Shown here one piece after another: positions 29,813 through 39,359 of a stretch of DNA of 64,000 nt. A program made the position numbers and the translations under genes. The first letter of the stretch is position 1, and every line of letters begins with the position of its first letter. Under the pieces are notes generated by a model. The model had not been told where the DNA came from. It did not search any database and saw only the letters and a list, made by a program, of their open reading frames with translations. The stretch is from Nevskiaceae bacterium (GTDB lineage: Bacteria > Pseudomonadota > Gammaproteobacteria > Nevskiales > Nevskiaceae): positions 62,001 through 126,000 of the forward strand of contig SCVA01000044.1 of assembly GCA_004297005.1 (NCBI GenBank), written 5' to 3'.

Positions 29813-31093
29813 TCAAACCTTGCCGCCGAACACGCGCGCCGAGCCCCCCGTCAAAGGCATGGCGATACCCGCCTCGACCTCGAAATCCACCAGGGTCGGC
29901 AGCCGCAGGCGCAGCCCCAGCCCGATGCTTGAATACACACGACTGCCAAGAAGCTGGCCGGGCTCCTCGCTGAGCGCTCCGACCTCGGTGATCAGCACCG
30001 CGCGCAGCCAACGCCAACCCACCGGCCGCACGAACTCGGTGGCGAAGCGGTAGTAGGCATCGCCCTCGATGAAATCCTTGTCATAGCCGCGGAGAACGCT
30101 GGAGCCACCCAGGCCGTAGCTGTTGACCCCGGCCGGCCCTTGCCAGCGCAGGCCGACTTCCCCCAGCAGGTGAAAGGTCTGGTAAGGCTTGCCACCGACC
30201 TCCCAGTAGCGCGTCGCGCCGGCACTAAGCCGGGTGTAGTCGTAGTCGGAGGCGAGGCCGCTCTGCGCCACTTCCAGACGACTGCCGAAGACCAAGCCTT
30301 CTTCACTGTAGACGCGGAAGCGCAGGTCGCGGTAACCCAGGCTCAATACCGGCGCAGTGGCCTCGCCATACGGCGCGACCAACCCACTGGTGTCCTGGTG
30401 CTGCCATAGCAGACCGGTGCCAAAGCTCCAGCCCTGGCTCGGCGGCCCCGGCGACAGCGAACGGGTACCGACGAACTGCAAGGCCTGGAATTCCTCGTTG
30501 TAGGTTCCCTCGCTGACCTCCACCGGCCGGTCGGTATAGCTGGCGCCCAGCCCCAGACTCCAGCGGCTTTCAGCCACGAAGGGCGCGCCGTAGGAGAAGC
30601 TGTACTGGTTTTCCTTGCCCACTCCCTCCCGTTGCGCCTCGCGCTGCAGGCCGGTGACGCGCAGGGTGTGGTTGAGCCCCCAGAGATTGCTCCAGCGCAG
30701 TTGCAGGCCGTAGGCATACTGGCCGTCGGTATTGGCGTCGACCCTGGGCAGCGGCAGGATGTAGAACTTCTCCACCACGGTATAGGTAACGACGAGGCCG
30801 CCGTCGACGATCCGGCTATCGGCCTGCACCGCCTTGAACAGCCCAAGGTCGAGAATCGCCTGCCGTCCGCGCTCCACCGCCGCCAGGTCGGCCTTGCCAC
30901 CCACCGTGAACGGCAACTCGCGCAGCATCACCCTCGGCCGGGTGGTGCGATTACCTGCGAACTCGATGGCGGTCACCGGTAAGGCCTGAGTGGCCGGCAC
31001 GGACTCAGCAACGCTGGCCTCCAGGGCTGGGCAAAGGCTGGGGGCCGATCCCAGCAGCAATGCCAGCAGCAGGCTAGGCGCGAGACGCCGCAC
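29813..31093 (-). CDS. Omp85-superfamily outer-membrane protein with one POTRA domain
   Basis: 426 residues. A signal peptide (MRRLAPSLLLALLLGSAPSLCPA) is followed by a single POTRA-like domain at about residues 38-110 (ALPVTAIEFAGNRTTRPRVMLRELPF, LFKAVQADSRIVDGGLVV) and a 16-strand-type beta barrel. The barrel contains SSVLRGYDKDFIEGDAYY, the LRGY lid-lock motif of BamA/TamA/FhaC proteins. It is shorter than BamA or TamA, so it is a small relative of unknown client. It overlaps the folA 3' end by 20 bases and is the last gene of the rlmI-lgt-thyA-folA run. Confidence 0.8.
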   Translation of the reverse strand: MRRLAPSLLLALLLGSAPSLCPALEASVAESVPATQALPVTAIEFAGNRTTRPRVMLRELPFTVGGKADLAAVERGRQAILDLGLFKAVQADSRIVDGGLVVTYTVVEKFYILPLPRVDANTDGQYAYGLQLRWSNLWGLNHTLRVTGLQREAQREGVGKENQYSFSYGAPFVAESRWSLGLGASYTDRPVEVSEGTYNEEFQALQFVGTRSLSPGPPSQGWSFGTGLLWQHQDTSGLVAPYGEATAPVLSLGYRDLRFRVYSEEGLVFGSRLEVAQSGLASDYDYTRLSAGATRYWEVGGKPYQTFHLLGEVGLRWQGPAGVNSYGLGGSSVLRGYDKDFIEGDAYYRFATEFVRPVGWRWLRAVLITEVGALSEEPGQLLGSRVYSSIGLGLRLRLPTLVDFEVEAGIAMPLTGGSARVFGGKV

Positions 31094-31589
31094 GGCGACG
31101 CTCCAGCGTCAGAAAGCTGTAGGCATGGGCATGCTGGGCATCCGCCGGGTGATCCACGCGCTCGGTCTCCTGATAGTCGGCCGGATCATAGTCTGGGAAC
31201 CAGGTGTCGCCATTGACCTGGGTCTGTACGAGGGTGAGGTAAATGCGCTGCGCCTGCGGCAGCGCTTGGCGGTACAGTTCGCCACCGCCGATCACCAGTA
31301 ACTCGCCGCTCGCATGCGCGGCCAGCGCCTGCTCCAGACTCTGGAAGCAGCGCGCGCCCTCGGCGACATAGGCGGGATCGCGGCTGAGCACCCAGTTCTC
31401 CCGTCCCGGCAGGGGCTTGCGGGGCAGCGACTCCCAGGTACGCCGACCCATGAGCACCGTCTTGCCCAGGCTGCGTTGCTTGAACTGCTTGAGGTCGTTG
31501 GGCAGCCGCCAGGGCAGATCGCCGTCGAGGCCGATCACCCGGCCCAGGTCGTGGGCGACCAGTAGCGAGAGCGTCGTGGCTTCGGACAT
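31074..31589 (-). CDS. folA: Dihydrofolate reductase
   Basis: 171 residues. The classic N-terminal VAHDLGRVIGLDGDLPWRLPNDLKQF, the VLMGRRTWESLP NADPH segment and LLVIGGGELYRQALP are all present. It reduces dihydrofolate to tetrahydrofolate with NADPH. That matches its place right after thyA, whose reaction makes dihydrofolate. The gap to thyA is 11 bases. Confidence 0.96.
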   Translation of the reverse strand: MSEATTLSLLVAHDLGRVIGLDGDLPWRLPNDLKQFKQRSLGKTVLMGRRTWESLPRKPLPGRENWVLSRDPAYVAEGARCFQSLEQALAAHASGELLVIGGGELYRQALPQAQRIYLTLVQTQVNGDTWFPDYDPADYQETERVDHPADAQHAHAYSFLTLERRRAASRA

Positions 31590-31600
31590 GGGTTTGAAGG

Positions 31601-32395
31601 CTAGATCGCCACCGGAGCCTTGATGTGCGGCATGGGCTCATAACCCACCAGCTCGAAGTCCTCGAAACGGAAGGCGAACAGATCTTTCACCTCCGGATTG
31701 ATGCGCATCGTCGGCAGCCTGCGCGGCGTGCGCGCGAGCTGCTCCTTCGCCTGTTCAAAGTGGTTCGAATAGAGATGGCAATCACCGCCGGTCCAGACGA
31801 AATCGCCAGGCTTCAGCCCGCAGACCTGGGCCACCATCAGGGTCAGCAGCGCGTAACTGGCGATGTTGAAGGGCACGCCCAGGAAGATGTCGCAGGAGCG
31901 CTGGTAGAGCTGGCAGCTGAGCTTGCCGTCGGCGACGTAGAACTGGAAGAAGGCATGGCACGGCGGCAGCTTCATCTTGTCGATCTCGCCGACGTTCCAG
32001 GCCGACACGATCAAGCGGCGCGAGTCCGGATTGGCCTTGATCTGCGCCAGCACCTGACTGATCTGGTCGATGTGGCGACCGTCGGCGGTCGGCCAGCTAC
32101 GCCACTGCGAGCCGTAGACCGGGCCCAGCTCGCCGTTGGCATCGGCCCACTCGTCCCAGATCGAGACGCCGTTTTCCTTCAGGTAGCGGATGTTGGTCTC
32201 GCCCTTCAGGAACCACAGCAGCTCGTGGATGATCGAGCGCAGGTGCAGCTTCTTGGTGGTGAGCACCGGAAAGCCTTCAGCCAGATCGAAGCGCATCTGG
32301 TGGCCGAACACCGAGCGGGTGCCGGTGCCGGTGCGGTCGGACTTGTCGGTGCCGTGCTCCAGCACATGCTGCATCAGGTCGAGGTACTGCCGCAT
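31601..32395 (-). CDS. thyA: Thymidylate synthase
   Basis: 264 residues, same as the E. coli enzyme. The nucleophile Cys is in [12 protein letters not shown], the dUMP-binding [20 protein letters not shown] is intact, and the protein ends in the conserved KAPVAI. It methylates dUMP to dTMP using 5,10-methylene-tetrahydrofolate. It lies four bases after lgt and 11 before folA in one transcription unit. Confidence 0.98.
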   Translation of the reverse strand: MRQYLDLMQHVLEHGTDKSDRTGTGTRSVFGHQMRFDLAEGFPVLTTKKLHLRSIIHELLWFLKGETNIRYLKENGVSIWDEWADANGELGPVYGSQWRSWPTADGRHIDQISQVLAQIKANPDSRRLIVSAWNVGEIDKMKLPPCHAFFQFYVADGKLSCQLYQRSCDIFLGVPFNIASYALLTLMVAQVCGLKPGDFVWTGGDCHLYSNHFEQAKEQLARTPRRLPTMRINPEVKDLFAFRFEDFELVGYEPMPHIKAPVAI

Positions 32396-32399
32396 CGCT

Positions 32400-33188
32400 T
32401 TAAGCCCCCTTGCGCCGGTAGGCGTAGATGAAGAAGAACAGGCCCGCCGCGATCATCGGCACGCAAAGCTGCATGCCCATGGTGAACCAGCCGGTGCCAT
32501 ACAGATAACCGATGTGAGCGTCGGGCATGCGCACTAACTCGATGGCAAAGCGGAAGGCGCCGTACAGGATCAGGAACAGCGCGGCGATGGCCGGCGCCGG
32601 CCGCGGCTTCTTGCCGAACCACCAGAGGACGGCCAAGAGCACCGCGCCTTCGAGAAAGGCTTCGTAGAGCATCGAGGGATGCCGCGGCAAGGGGCCGCCG
32701 GTCTGGAACACCATGCCCCAGGGCAGGTCGGTGGTCGCCCCCCAGAGCTCGCCATTGATGAAATTGCCGATACGCCCGGTGAGCAGGCCGAAGGGCACCA
32801 CCACGGCGATGAAGTCGGCCACCGAGTAGAACGACAGGCCCTTGTTGCGGGCAAACAGCCACATCGCCGCCGTCACTCCGAGCAAGCCACCGTGGAAGGA
32901 CATGCCGCCTTGCCAGATCCGTACGATCACCAGGGGGTCGGCCAGGAAGCCGCTGAAGTTGTAGAAGAAGGTGTAGCCGATACGGCCGCCCAGGATCACG
33001 CCCATGACGATGTAGAACAGCACGTCGGAGACCTGCTGCTCGCTCCAGCCGACATGGGCCATGCGGCCGCGGCGTACCGCCAGCCACCAGCAGCCCCAGA
33101 AGCCGAGCAGGTACATCAGGCCGTACCAATGGATTTGCAGCGGACCCAGGTGCAGGGCGACGGGGTCGATGTTGGGGTGATGGAGCAT
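32400..33188 (-). CDS. lgt: Prolipoprotein diacylglyceryl transferase
   Basis: 262 residues with about seven membrane helices. The Lgt signature [13 protein letters not shown] and the periplasmic MSFHGGLLG stretch are clear. It moves diacylglyceryl from phosphatidylglycerol to the lipobox Cys of prolipoproteins in the inner membrane, the first step for several lipoproteins encoded in this window (6095, 22622, 49682). The lgt-thyA order is common in gammaproteobacteria. Confidence 0.96.
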   Translation of the reverse strand: MLHHPNIDPVALHLGPLQIHWYGLMYLLGFWGCWWLAVRRGRMAHVGWSEQQVSDVLFYIVMGVILGGRIGYTFFYNFSGFLADPLVIVRIWQGGMSFHGGLLGVTAAMWLFARNKGLSFYSVADFIAVVVPFGLLTGRIGNFINGELWGATTDLPWGMVFQTGGPLPRHPSMLYEAFLEGAVLLAVLWWFGKKPRPAPAIAALFLILYGAFRFAIELVRMPDAHIGYLYGTGWFTMGMQLCVPMIAAGLFFFIYAYRRKGA

Positions 33189-33193
33189 GGGTT

Positions 33194-34372
33194 TCAGCCG
33201 ACGGTGGTGCGGCAGTAGAAGGCTTTCAGGTAGAGCGTTTCGGGGATGGCCGGGTGCACCGGATGATCCGGTCCCTGCCCGCCCCGTTCCAGGATCTGCA
33301 AGCGTCGGCCGGCCTGGCGCGACTCCCGCAGCAGGATGCGTTGTAGCTGCTCTTCACTTAAATGGTGTGAACAGGAGCAGGACACCAGCATGCCGTCGGC
33401 CGAGAGCAGCTGCATGGCGGCGCGGTTGAGCGCGCCGTAGTGCGCCTGGCCGGCCTCCTCGTCCTTCTTGCGCTTGATCAGCGCCGGCGGGTCGACCACC
33501 ACCAGGTCGAACTGCCGACCCTCGGCGCGCAGGGCCTTGAGCACCTCCAGGGCGTCGCCGCGCAGGGTCTCGGGCGCCGCGCCTTGAGCGGCCATGTTGC
33601 GGGCGGCGTAGGCCAGCGCCAGCTCCGAGGAGTCGATGCAGGCCACACTGGCCGCGCCACCGGCCGCCGCGCGCGCGGCCCAGGCCCCGACATAGCTGAA
33701 TACGTCCAGCACCCGCGCGCCCTTCACATAGGGCAGCACCCGGTCGCGATTGGCATGCTGGTCGTAGAAGAATCCGGTCTTCTGGCCGGCCTTGAGCGGT
33801 GCGAGCAGACGCACGCCGGACTCCAGCAGTTCGACCTCGTCCGGCACCTCGCCCCAGACCTCGTCTTCCAAGGGCAGGCCCTCGGTCTGGCGCATGGCGT
33901 TGTCGTTGCGGAACAGGATGCCCCTGGGCTTGAACAGCCGCTGCAGGGCCTCGACCAGATGCTCCTTGAGCGCCTCCATGCCGGCGGTGCTCAACTGCAC
34001 CGACAGGAGATCACCGTAACGATCGATCACTAGCCCCGGTAGGCCGTCGGACTCGCCAAACACCAGGCGATAATGCGGGCTCGGGTACAGGCGCTCGCGT
34101 AGGCTCAGAGCCTGCCGCAGGCGTCGCTCGAACCATTCGCGGTCGATCAGCGCGTCGGCCTGGCCGGTAAGCAGACGCACCGACAGCAGCACGTTCGGGT
34201 GTACATAGCCCACGCCCAGTGCCTTGCCCCGGGCGTCTTCCAGACGGCACAGGCTGCCCGGCTTGAGCCCCTTGAGTGGGGTGACCGCGGTGTCGATCTC
34301 GTTGGAATAGGCCCACAGGTGGCCGGCACGCAGCCGGCGCTCCTCATGAGCCTTTAGTCGAAGGCTGTGCAT
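33194..34372 (-). CDS. rlmI: 23S rRNA (cytosine-1962-C5) methyltransferase RlmI-like
   Basis: 392 residues. An N-terminal PUA domain (LKAHEERRLRAGHLWAYSNEI, residues 4-75) is followed by an EEHD-type connector and a Rossmann SAM domain with VLDVFSYVGAWA and VVVDPPALIKRKKD. Near the end is SCSCSHHL, holding the catalytic cysteine of this m5C family. It modifies 23S rRNA. RlmI is the best match; the close relative RlmO or another PUA-methyltransferase paralogue cannot be excluded. First gene of the minus-strand run through lgt, thyA and folA. Confidence 0.85.
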   Translation of the reverse strand: MHSLRLKAHEERRLRAGHLWAYSNEIDTAVTPLKGLKPGSLCRLEDARGKALGVGYVHPNVLLSVRLLTGQADALIDREWFERRLRQALSLRERLYPSPHYRLVFGESDGLPGLVIDRYGDLLSVQLSTAGMEALKEHLVEALQRLFKPRGILFRNDNAMRQTEGLPLEDEVWGEVPDEVELLESGVRLLAPLKAGQKTGFFYDQHANRDRVLPYVKGARVLDVFSYVGAWAARAAAGGAASVACIDSSELALAYAARNMAAQGAAPETLRGDALEVLKALRAEGRQFDLVVVDPPALIKRKKDEEAGQAHYGALNRAAMQLLSADGMLVSCSCSHHLSEEQLQRILLRESRQAGRRLQILERGGQGPDHPVHPAIPETLYLKAFYCRTTVG

Positions 34373-34434
34373 TCGTGTTCTAGTTCAGAAACTTGGGCTC
34401 GGCGCAAGCCGTGATTTAACTAGCCTCGCTGACG

Positions 34435-34440
34435 TATGAT
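34435..34440 (+). promoter_or_regulatory. Putative -10 element of the nuo operon promoter
   Basis: TATGAT, five of six consensus bases, sits 68 bases upstream of the nuoA start in the 135-base space divergent from rlmI. The hexamer 17 bases upstream (TGATTT) is a poor -35. An AAGGAG ribosome site follows at 34491-34496 before the nuoA GTG. Confidence 0.35.
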
Positions 34441-34507
34441 GATTGTCACACGAACGCGTGCCCGGTGGGCGCGCCATCCGCCAGCAACTTAAGGAGCGAG
34501 CCCCCGC

Positions 34508-34954
34508 GTGGACGCCATAGTCGCGCTCATCACCCGCCTTGGGCCGGAATTCTGGTCGACCGCCATCTACGTGATCGCGGTGTTCGCCATCTGCGCCATC
34601 ATGCTGATCGGCTCTGCCCTGCTGGGCGGCAAGAGCCAGGCCCGCGCCCGCAACGAACCCTTCGAGTCTGGCGTGGTCTCCGCCTCCCCGGAGCGCCTGC
34701 GTCTGTCGGCGAAGTTTTACCTGGTGGCGATGTTCTTCGTCATCTTCGACGTCGAAGCCCTGTTCCTCTACGCCTACGCGGTTTCCGCCAAGGAAGTCGG
34801 CTGGATGGGCTGGATCGAGGTCGCCGTGTTCATCTTCATCCTCACCGCCAGCCTGGTCTATCTCGCCCGTATCGGCGCGCTGGACTGGACGCCGCACCAG
34901 AAAAAGCGGCGTGCCGCGCGGGTCGCCGCGCAAGCCGCCGGCAAGTCGGAGTAA
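34508..34954 (+). CDS. nuoA: NADH-quinone oxidoreductase subunit A
   Basis: 148 residues with three membrane helices. The conserved loop between helices 1 and 2, NEPFESGVVSASPERLRLSAKFYLVAMFFVIFDVEALFLY, is diagnostic for NuoA/ND3. It starts at GTG 34508, the first in-frame start after AAGGAG, and is the first gene of the nuo operon. It sits at the hinge between the peripheral and membrane arms of complex I. Confidence 0.97.
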   Translation: MDAIVALITRLGPEFWSTAIYVIAVFAICAIMLIGSALLGGKSQARARNEPFESGVVSASPERLRLSAKFYLVAMFFVIFDVEALFLYAYAVSAKEVGWMGWIEVAVFIFILTASLVYLARIGALDWTPHQKKRRAARVAAQAAGKSE

Positions 34955-34957
34955 GCC

Positions 34958-35632
34958 ATGCAGTACACGCTCAAGCGTATCGAGCCCAACTACAAGACCG
35001 GCGTCTCGCCGCTCACCGACGACTACACCCAGAAGCCGCAGGAAGACGTCTTCACCGAAGAGCAGGTGCGCCGCAATGTGCTCACCGCCAAGCTCTCCGA
35101 TCTGGTGAACTGGGGGCGCAAGAATTCGATCTGGCCCTACAACTTTGGTCTAAGTTGCTGCTACGTGGAGATGGCCACCACCTTCACGCCGACCCACGAC
35201 CTCGCCCGTTTCGGTTCCGAAGTCATCCGCGCCTCGCCCCGCCAGGCCGACCTGATGGTCATCGCCGGCACCTGCTTCATGAAGATGGCGCCGGTGGTGC
35301 AGCGTCTCTACGAGCAATTGCTGGAACCGCGTTGGGTGATCTCCATGGGCTCCTGTGCCAATTCCGGCGGCATGTACGACATCTATTCCGTCGTGCAGGG
35401 CGTCGACAAGTTCCTGCCGGTCGATCTCTACGTACCCGGCTGCCCGCCGCGCCCCGAAGCCTTCCTCGAAGGCCTGCTGATGCTGCAGAACTCGATCGGC
35501 AAGGAGCAGCGCCCGCTGTCCTGGGTGGTCGGCGATCAGGGCATCTACAAGGCCAACCTGCCCAGCCAGCGCGACACCAAGCACGCCGAGCGTCAGGCAC
35601 AGACGATCCTGCGCACTCCGGATTCGGTATAA
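34958..35632 (+). CDS. nuoB: NADH-quinone oxidoreductase subunit B
   Basis: 224 residues. It carries the N2 [4Fe-4S] ligands: the tandem Cys pair in GLSCCYVEM, a Cys in [12 protein letters not shown] and a Cys in [11 protein letters not shown]. It passes electrons from the peripheral chain to the quinone. It starts three bases after the nuoA stop. Confidence 0.98.
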   Translation: MQYTLKRIEPNYKTGVSPLTDDYTQKPQEDVFTEEQVRRNVLTAKLSDLVNWGRKNSIWPYNFGLSCCYVEMATTFTPTHDLARFGSEVIRASPRQADLMVIAGTCFMKMAPVVQRLYEQLLEPRWVISMGSCANSGGMYDIYSVVQGVDKFLPVDLYVPGCPPRPEAFLEGLLMLQNSIGKEQRPLSWVVGDQGIYKANLPSQRDTKHAERQAQTILRTPDSV

Positions 35633-35636
35633 GCCC

Positions 35637-37439
35637 ATGGCCGACGGAACCCCGAGCACCGTCCCGGAGATCGTCCGGGAGCTGAACGCGCGCTTCGGCG
35701 ACGCCGCCTTCACGCTGCAGCGCACTGCCGATGGCATGCCGACCCTGTGGGTCGCGGTCGAGCGCCTGCAAGAAGTGCTGCGCTGGCTGAAGAACGAAGC
35801 GCCCAAACCCTACAAGATGCTGTACGACCTCACCGCCATCGACGAGCGGCTGAGGAAGAACCGCCTGGGCCAGCCTGCCGCTGACTTCTCGGTGGTGTAC
35901 CAGTTGCTGTCGGTGGAGCGCGACCTCGCCGCCCCGCGCACCGCCGCTGGCGACCTGCGACTGAAAGTGGCCTTGCAGGGCGCGACCACCGACAACTTCC
36001 CGCACCTGCCGAGCATCACCGGCATCTACCCGAACGCCAACTGGTACGAGCGCGAAGTCTGGGATCTGTTCGGCATCGTCTTCGACGGCCACCCCAACCT
36101 GCGTCGCATCCTGTTGCCGCCATCGTGGAAGGGCGGGCATCCGCTGCGCAAGGAACACGCGGCGCGTGCCACCGAGTTTGACCCCTACCAGTTGACCGCG
36201 CTGCGCCAGGACATGGAGCAGGAGGCCCTGCGCTTCAACCCAGAGGAATGGGGCATGAAGCGCGGCTCCGAGGAACACGACTTCATGTTCCTCAACCTCG
36301 GCCCCAATCACCCGGCGGCGCACGGCGCCTTCCGCGTGGTGCTGCAGCTCGACGGCGAGGAGATCGTCGACTGTGTGCCCGACATCGGCTACCACCACCG
36401 TGGTGCCGAGAAGATGGGCGAGCGGCAGTCCTGGCACAGCTACATCCCCTACACGGATCGCATCGACTATCTCGGCGGGGTGATGAACAACCTGCCCTAC
36501 GTGATGGCGCTGGAGAAGCTTGCCGGCATCCAGGTTCCCGAGCGCGTGCAGTGCATCCGGGTGATGATGACCGAGTTCTTCCGCATCACCTCGCACCTGC
36601 TGTTCTACGGCACCATGGCCCAGGACGTCGGCGCGATGAGCCCGGTGTTCTACATGTTCGTGGACCGCCAGAAGGCCTATGACGTGATCGAGGCGATCAC
36701 CGGCTTCCGCATGCACCCGGCCTGGTTCCGCATCGGCGGCGTCGCCCACGACCTGCCGAAGGGCTGGGAGCAGAAGGTGCAGGAATTCCTGGACTGGATG
36801 CCCAAGCGTCTCGACGGCTACCGCAAGGCCTGCCTGGAAAACTCCATCGTCAAGGCCCGCTGCGTCGATGTCGCCGCGTACAACACCGCCGAGGCGCTGG
36901 AATGGGGCGTCACCGGCCCAGGCCTGCGCGCCACCGGTTGCGACTACGACCTGCGCAAGGTCCGTCCCTACTGCGGCTACGAGAACTACGACTTCGAGGT
37001 TCCACTCGGCCACAAGGGCGACATCTACGACCGCATCGTGGTGCGCGAGGAAGAGATCCGCCAGTCGCTGCGCATCATCGAACAGTGCTTGAAGAACATG
37101 CCGTCCGGCCCCTACAAGGCCGACCACGCGCTGACCACGCCGCCGGTCAAGGATCGCACGCTGCAAGACATCGAGACGCTCATCACCCACTTCCTGCAAG
37201 TGAGCTGGGGTCCGATCATGCCGGCCGGCGAGACCTCGTTCATGGTCGAGGCCACCAAGGGCATCAACAGCTACTACCTGGTCGCCGACGGCGGTACCGC
37301 CAGCTACCGCACCCGCATCCGCACGCCCAGCTTCCCGCATCTGCAGCAGATCCCCTCGGTGATCCGCGGCCAGATGGTGCCGGACCTGATCGCCTACATC
37401 GCCTCCATCGACTTCGTGATGGCGGACGTGGATCGCTAA
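35637..37439 (+). CDS. nuoC: NADH-quinone oxidoreductase fused subunit C/D
   Basis: 600 residues, a natural fusion of NuoC (about 1-190, ending in [13 protein letters not shown] and PLRKEH) and NuoD (about 205-600). NuoD shows [22 protein letters not shown] with the quinone-site His, and the C-terminal DFVMADVDR. The nuoCD fusion is known from E. coli, Pseudomonas and related gammaproteobacteria, which helps place the host. It forms part of the quinone-binding module. Confidence 0.97.
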   Translation: MADGTPSTVPEIVRELNARFGDAAFTLQRTADGMPTLWVAVERLQEVLRWLKNEAPKPYKMLYDLTAIDERLRKNRLGQPAADFSVVYQLLSVERDLAAPRTAAGDLRLKVALQGATTDNFPHLPSITGIYPNANWYEREVWDLFGIVFDGHPNLRRILLPPSWKGGHPLRKEHAARATEFDPYQLTALRQDMEQEALRFNPEEWGMKRGSEEHDFMFLNLGPNHPAAHGAFRVVLQLDGEEIVDCVPDIGYHHRGAEKMGERQSWHSYIPYTDRIDYLGGVMNNLPYVMALEKLAGIQVPERVQCIRVMMTEFFRITSHLLFYGTMAQDVGAMSPVFYMFVDRQKAYDVIEAITGFRMHPAWFRIGGVAHDLPKGWEQKVQEFLDWMPKRLDGYRKACLENSIVKARCVDVAAYNTAEALEWGVTGPGLRATGCDYDLRKVRPYCGYENYDFEVPLGHKGDIYDRIVVREEEIRQSLRIIEQCLKNMPSGPYKADHALTTPPVKDRTLQDIETLITHFLQVSWGPIMPAGETSFMVEATKGINSYYLVADGGTASYRTRIRTPSFPHLQQIPSVIRGQMVPDLIAYIASIDFVMADVDR

Positions 37440-37442
37440 ACC

Positions 37443-37961
37443 ATGTCAGAAACTCCCGTACTGAAACTCGCCGACCTCCCCAAGGCGCAAGGCTTTGCGT
37501 TGAGCGAGGCGGAGCGCCACGAGATCGAGCACGCGCTCGGCCACTACCCCGACGGCCGCGCCGCCAGCATCGACGCCCTGAAGGCGGTGCAGAAGCACCG
37601 CGGCTGGGTGCCGGACGAGGCCATCCCGGAGATCGCCAAGGCCATCGGCATCAGCGCCGCCGATCTCGAAGGCGTGGCCACCTTCTACTCGCTGATCTTC
37701 CGCAAGCCGGTCGGCCGCCACGTCATCAAGGTCTGCGACAGCATCAGCTGCCACCTGACCGGCTATGACGAACTCAAGGACGAGCTGGTCAAGCAGTTGG
37801 GCGTGCAGTACGGCCAGACCACGCCGGACAATCGCTACACCCTGCTGCCGATCTGCTGTCTGGGTGCCTGCGACCGCGGCGCGACGATGATGATCGACGA
37901 CGACCTGCATGGTCCCGTCGAGCCGGCCGACGTGAAGGCGATTCTGGAGAAGTACGCATGA
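37443..37961 (+). CDS. nuoE: NADH-quinone oxidoreductase subunit E
   Basis: 172 residues of thioredoxin-like 2Fe-2S fold. The cluster N1a ligands are visible in [12 protein letters not shown] and [16 protein letters not shown]. It belongs to the NADH-dehydrogenase module with NuoF. Its stop overlaps the nuoF start by four bases (ATGA). Confidence 0.97.
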   Translation: MSETPVLKLADLPKAQGFALSEAERHEIEHALGHYPDGRAASIDALKAVQKHRGWVPDEAIPEIAKAIGISAADLEGVATFYSLIFRKPVGRHVIKVCDSISCHLTGYDELKDELVKQLGVQYGQTTPDNRYTLLPICCLGACDRGATMMIDDDLHGPVEPADVKAILEKYA

Positions 37962-39346
37962 GCCTGCGCAGCGCCAAGGACCCCAGCTACCAGAAGCCGC
38001 TGACCCGGCTGATCGACGTCGCCGCCGGCCCGCTGGGCCTGCCCGGCTACGAGGCCGAGGGTGGTTACCAGGCCCTCAAGACCGCGGTGAAGGAGCTGCA
38101 ACCGCAGGACATCCAGGCGCGGGTCAAGGACGCCAACCTGCGCGGCCGTGGCGGCGCCGGCTTCCCCACCGGCATCAAGTGGTCGCTGATCCCGATGGGG
38201 CCGGATGCAGGTGCCAAGTACCTGGTCTGCAATGCCGACGAGATGGAGCCGGGCACCTTCAAGGACCGGCTGCTGATGGAGCAGGCGCCGCACCAGCTGG
38301 TGGAGGCCATGGCCACCGCTGCCTATGCGATCCAGGCGCAGACCGGCTACATCTTCCTGCGCGGCGAGTACGTGGTTGCCGCCGAGCGCCTCAACCGCGC
38401 CATCGACGAGGCCAAGGCCGCCGGCTATCTCGGCAAGAACATCCTCGGCGGCGCCTGGAGCTTCGAGCTCTACGTGCACACCGGTGCCGGCCGCTACATC
38501 TGCGGCGAGGAGACCGCGCTGATCAACTCGCTGGAAGGCCGCCGCGCCAACCCGCGCGCCAAGCCGCCGTTCCCGCAGATCGCCGGCCTCTGGGGCCGTC
38601 CGACCATCGTCAACAACGTCGAGACGCTCTCCAACATCCCGCACATCGTCCTGAACGGCGCCGACTGGTTCAAGGGTCTGAGCCAGGGCAAGAGCAAGGA
38701 CGGCGGCACCAAGCTCTATGGCTGCTCCGGCCGCGCCAACAAGCCCGGCGTCTGGGAGCTGCCCATCGGCACCAGCGCCCGCGAACTGCTGGAAGTGCAC
38801 GCCGGCGGCATGAAGGGCGGCAAGAAGCTCAAGGCCTGGCTGCCGGGCGGTGCCTCCACCGACTTCCTGCTGCCGGAACATCTCGACCTGGCGATGGACT
38901 TCGACACCATCGCCAAGGCCGGCTCGCGCATGGGCACCGGTCTGATCACCGTGGTCGCCGAGGACCAGAGCATGGTCTCGGCGGTGCGCAACCTCGAAGA
39001 ATTCTTCGCCCGCGAATCCTGCGGCTGGTGCACGCCCTGCCGCGACGGCCTGCCCTGGAGCGTCAAGCTGCTGCGTGCCATCGAGCGCGGCGAGGGCGTG
39101 CCGGAAGACATCGACCAGCTGGCCAAGCTGACCCGCTGGCTGGGGCCGGGCAAGACCTTCTGCGCCCACGCCCCGGGCGCGATGGAGCCGCTGCAGTCGG
39201 CCCTCAAATACTTCCGCGCCGAGTTCGAAGCCGGCCTGGCGGTGAACCACATTCCCAAGGAAGGCGACGCCTGCATCCTGCCCGACCATGGCGAGGGGCC
39301 GAAGGCGGCCTACGCCAAGGAACGCATGAAGTGGGTGAACGCCTAG
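37958..39346 (+). CDS. nuoF: NADH-quinone oxidoreductase subunit F
   Basis: 462 residues. The glycine-rich NADH/FMN region ([19 protein letters not shown], then [17 protein letters not shown]) and the N3 [4Fe-4S] ligands [12 protein letters not shown] with a distal Cys in [10 protein letters not shown] are all present. It oxidises NADH through FMN and is the entry point of the complex. Confidence 0.98.
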   Translation: MSLRSAKDPSYQKPLTRLIDVAAGPLGLPGYEAEGGYQALKTAVKELQPQDIQARVKDANLRGRGGAGFPTGIKWSLIPMGPDAGAKYLVCNADEMEPGTFKDRLLMEQAPHQLVEAMATAAYAIQAQTGYIFLRGEYVVAAERLNRAIDEAKAAGYLGKNILGGAWSFELYVHTGAGRYICGEETALINSLEGRRANPRAKPPFPQIAGLWGRPTIVNNVETLSNIPHIVLNGADWFKGLSQGKSKDGGTKLYGCSGRANKPGVWELPIGTSARELLEVHAGGMKGGKKLKAWLPGGASTDFLLPEHLDLAMDFDTIAKAGSRMGTGLITVVAEDQSMVSAVRNLEEFFARESCGWCTPCRDGLPWSVKLLRAIERGEGVPEDIDQLAKLTRWLGPGKTFCAHAPGAMEPLQSALKYFRAEFEAGLAVNHIPKEGDACILPDHGEGPKAAYAKERMKWVNA

Positions 39347-39359
39347 GGACGAATGAGCA

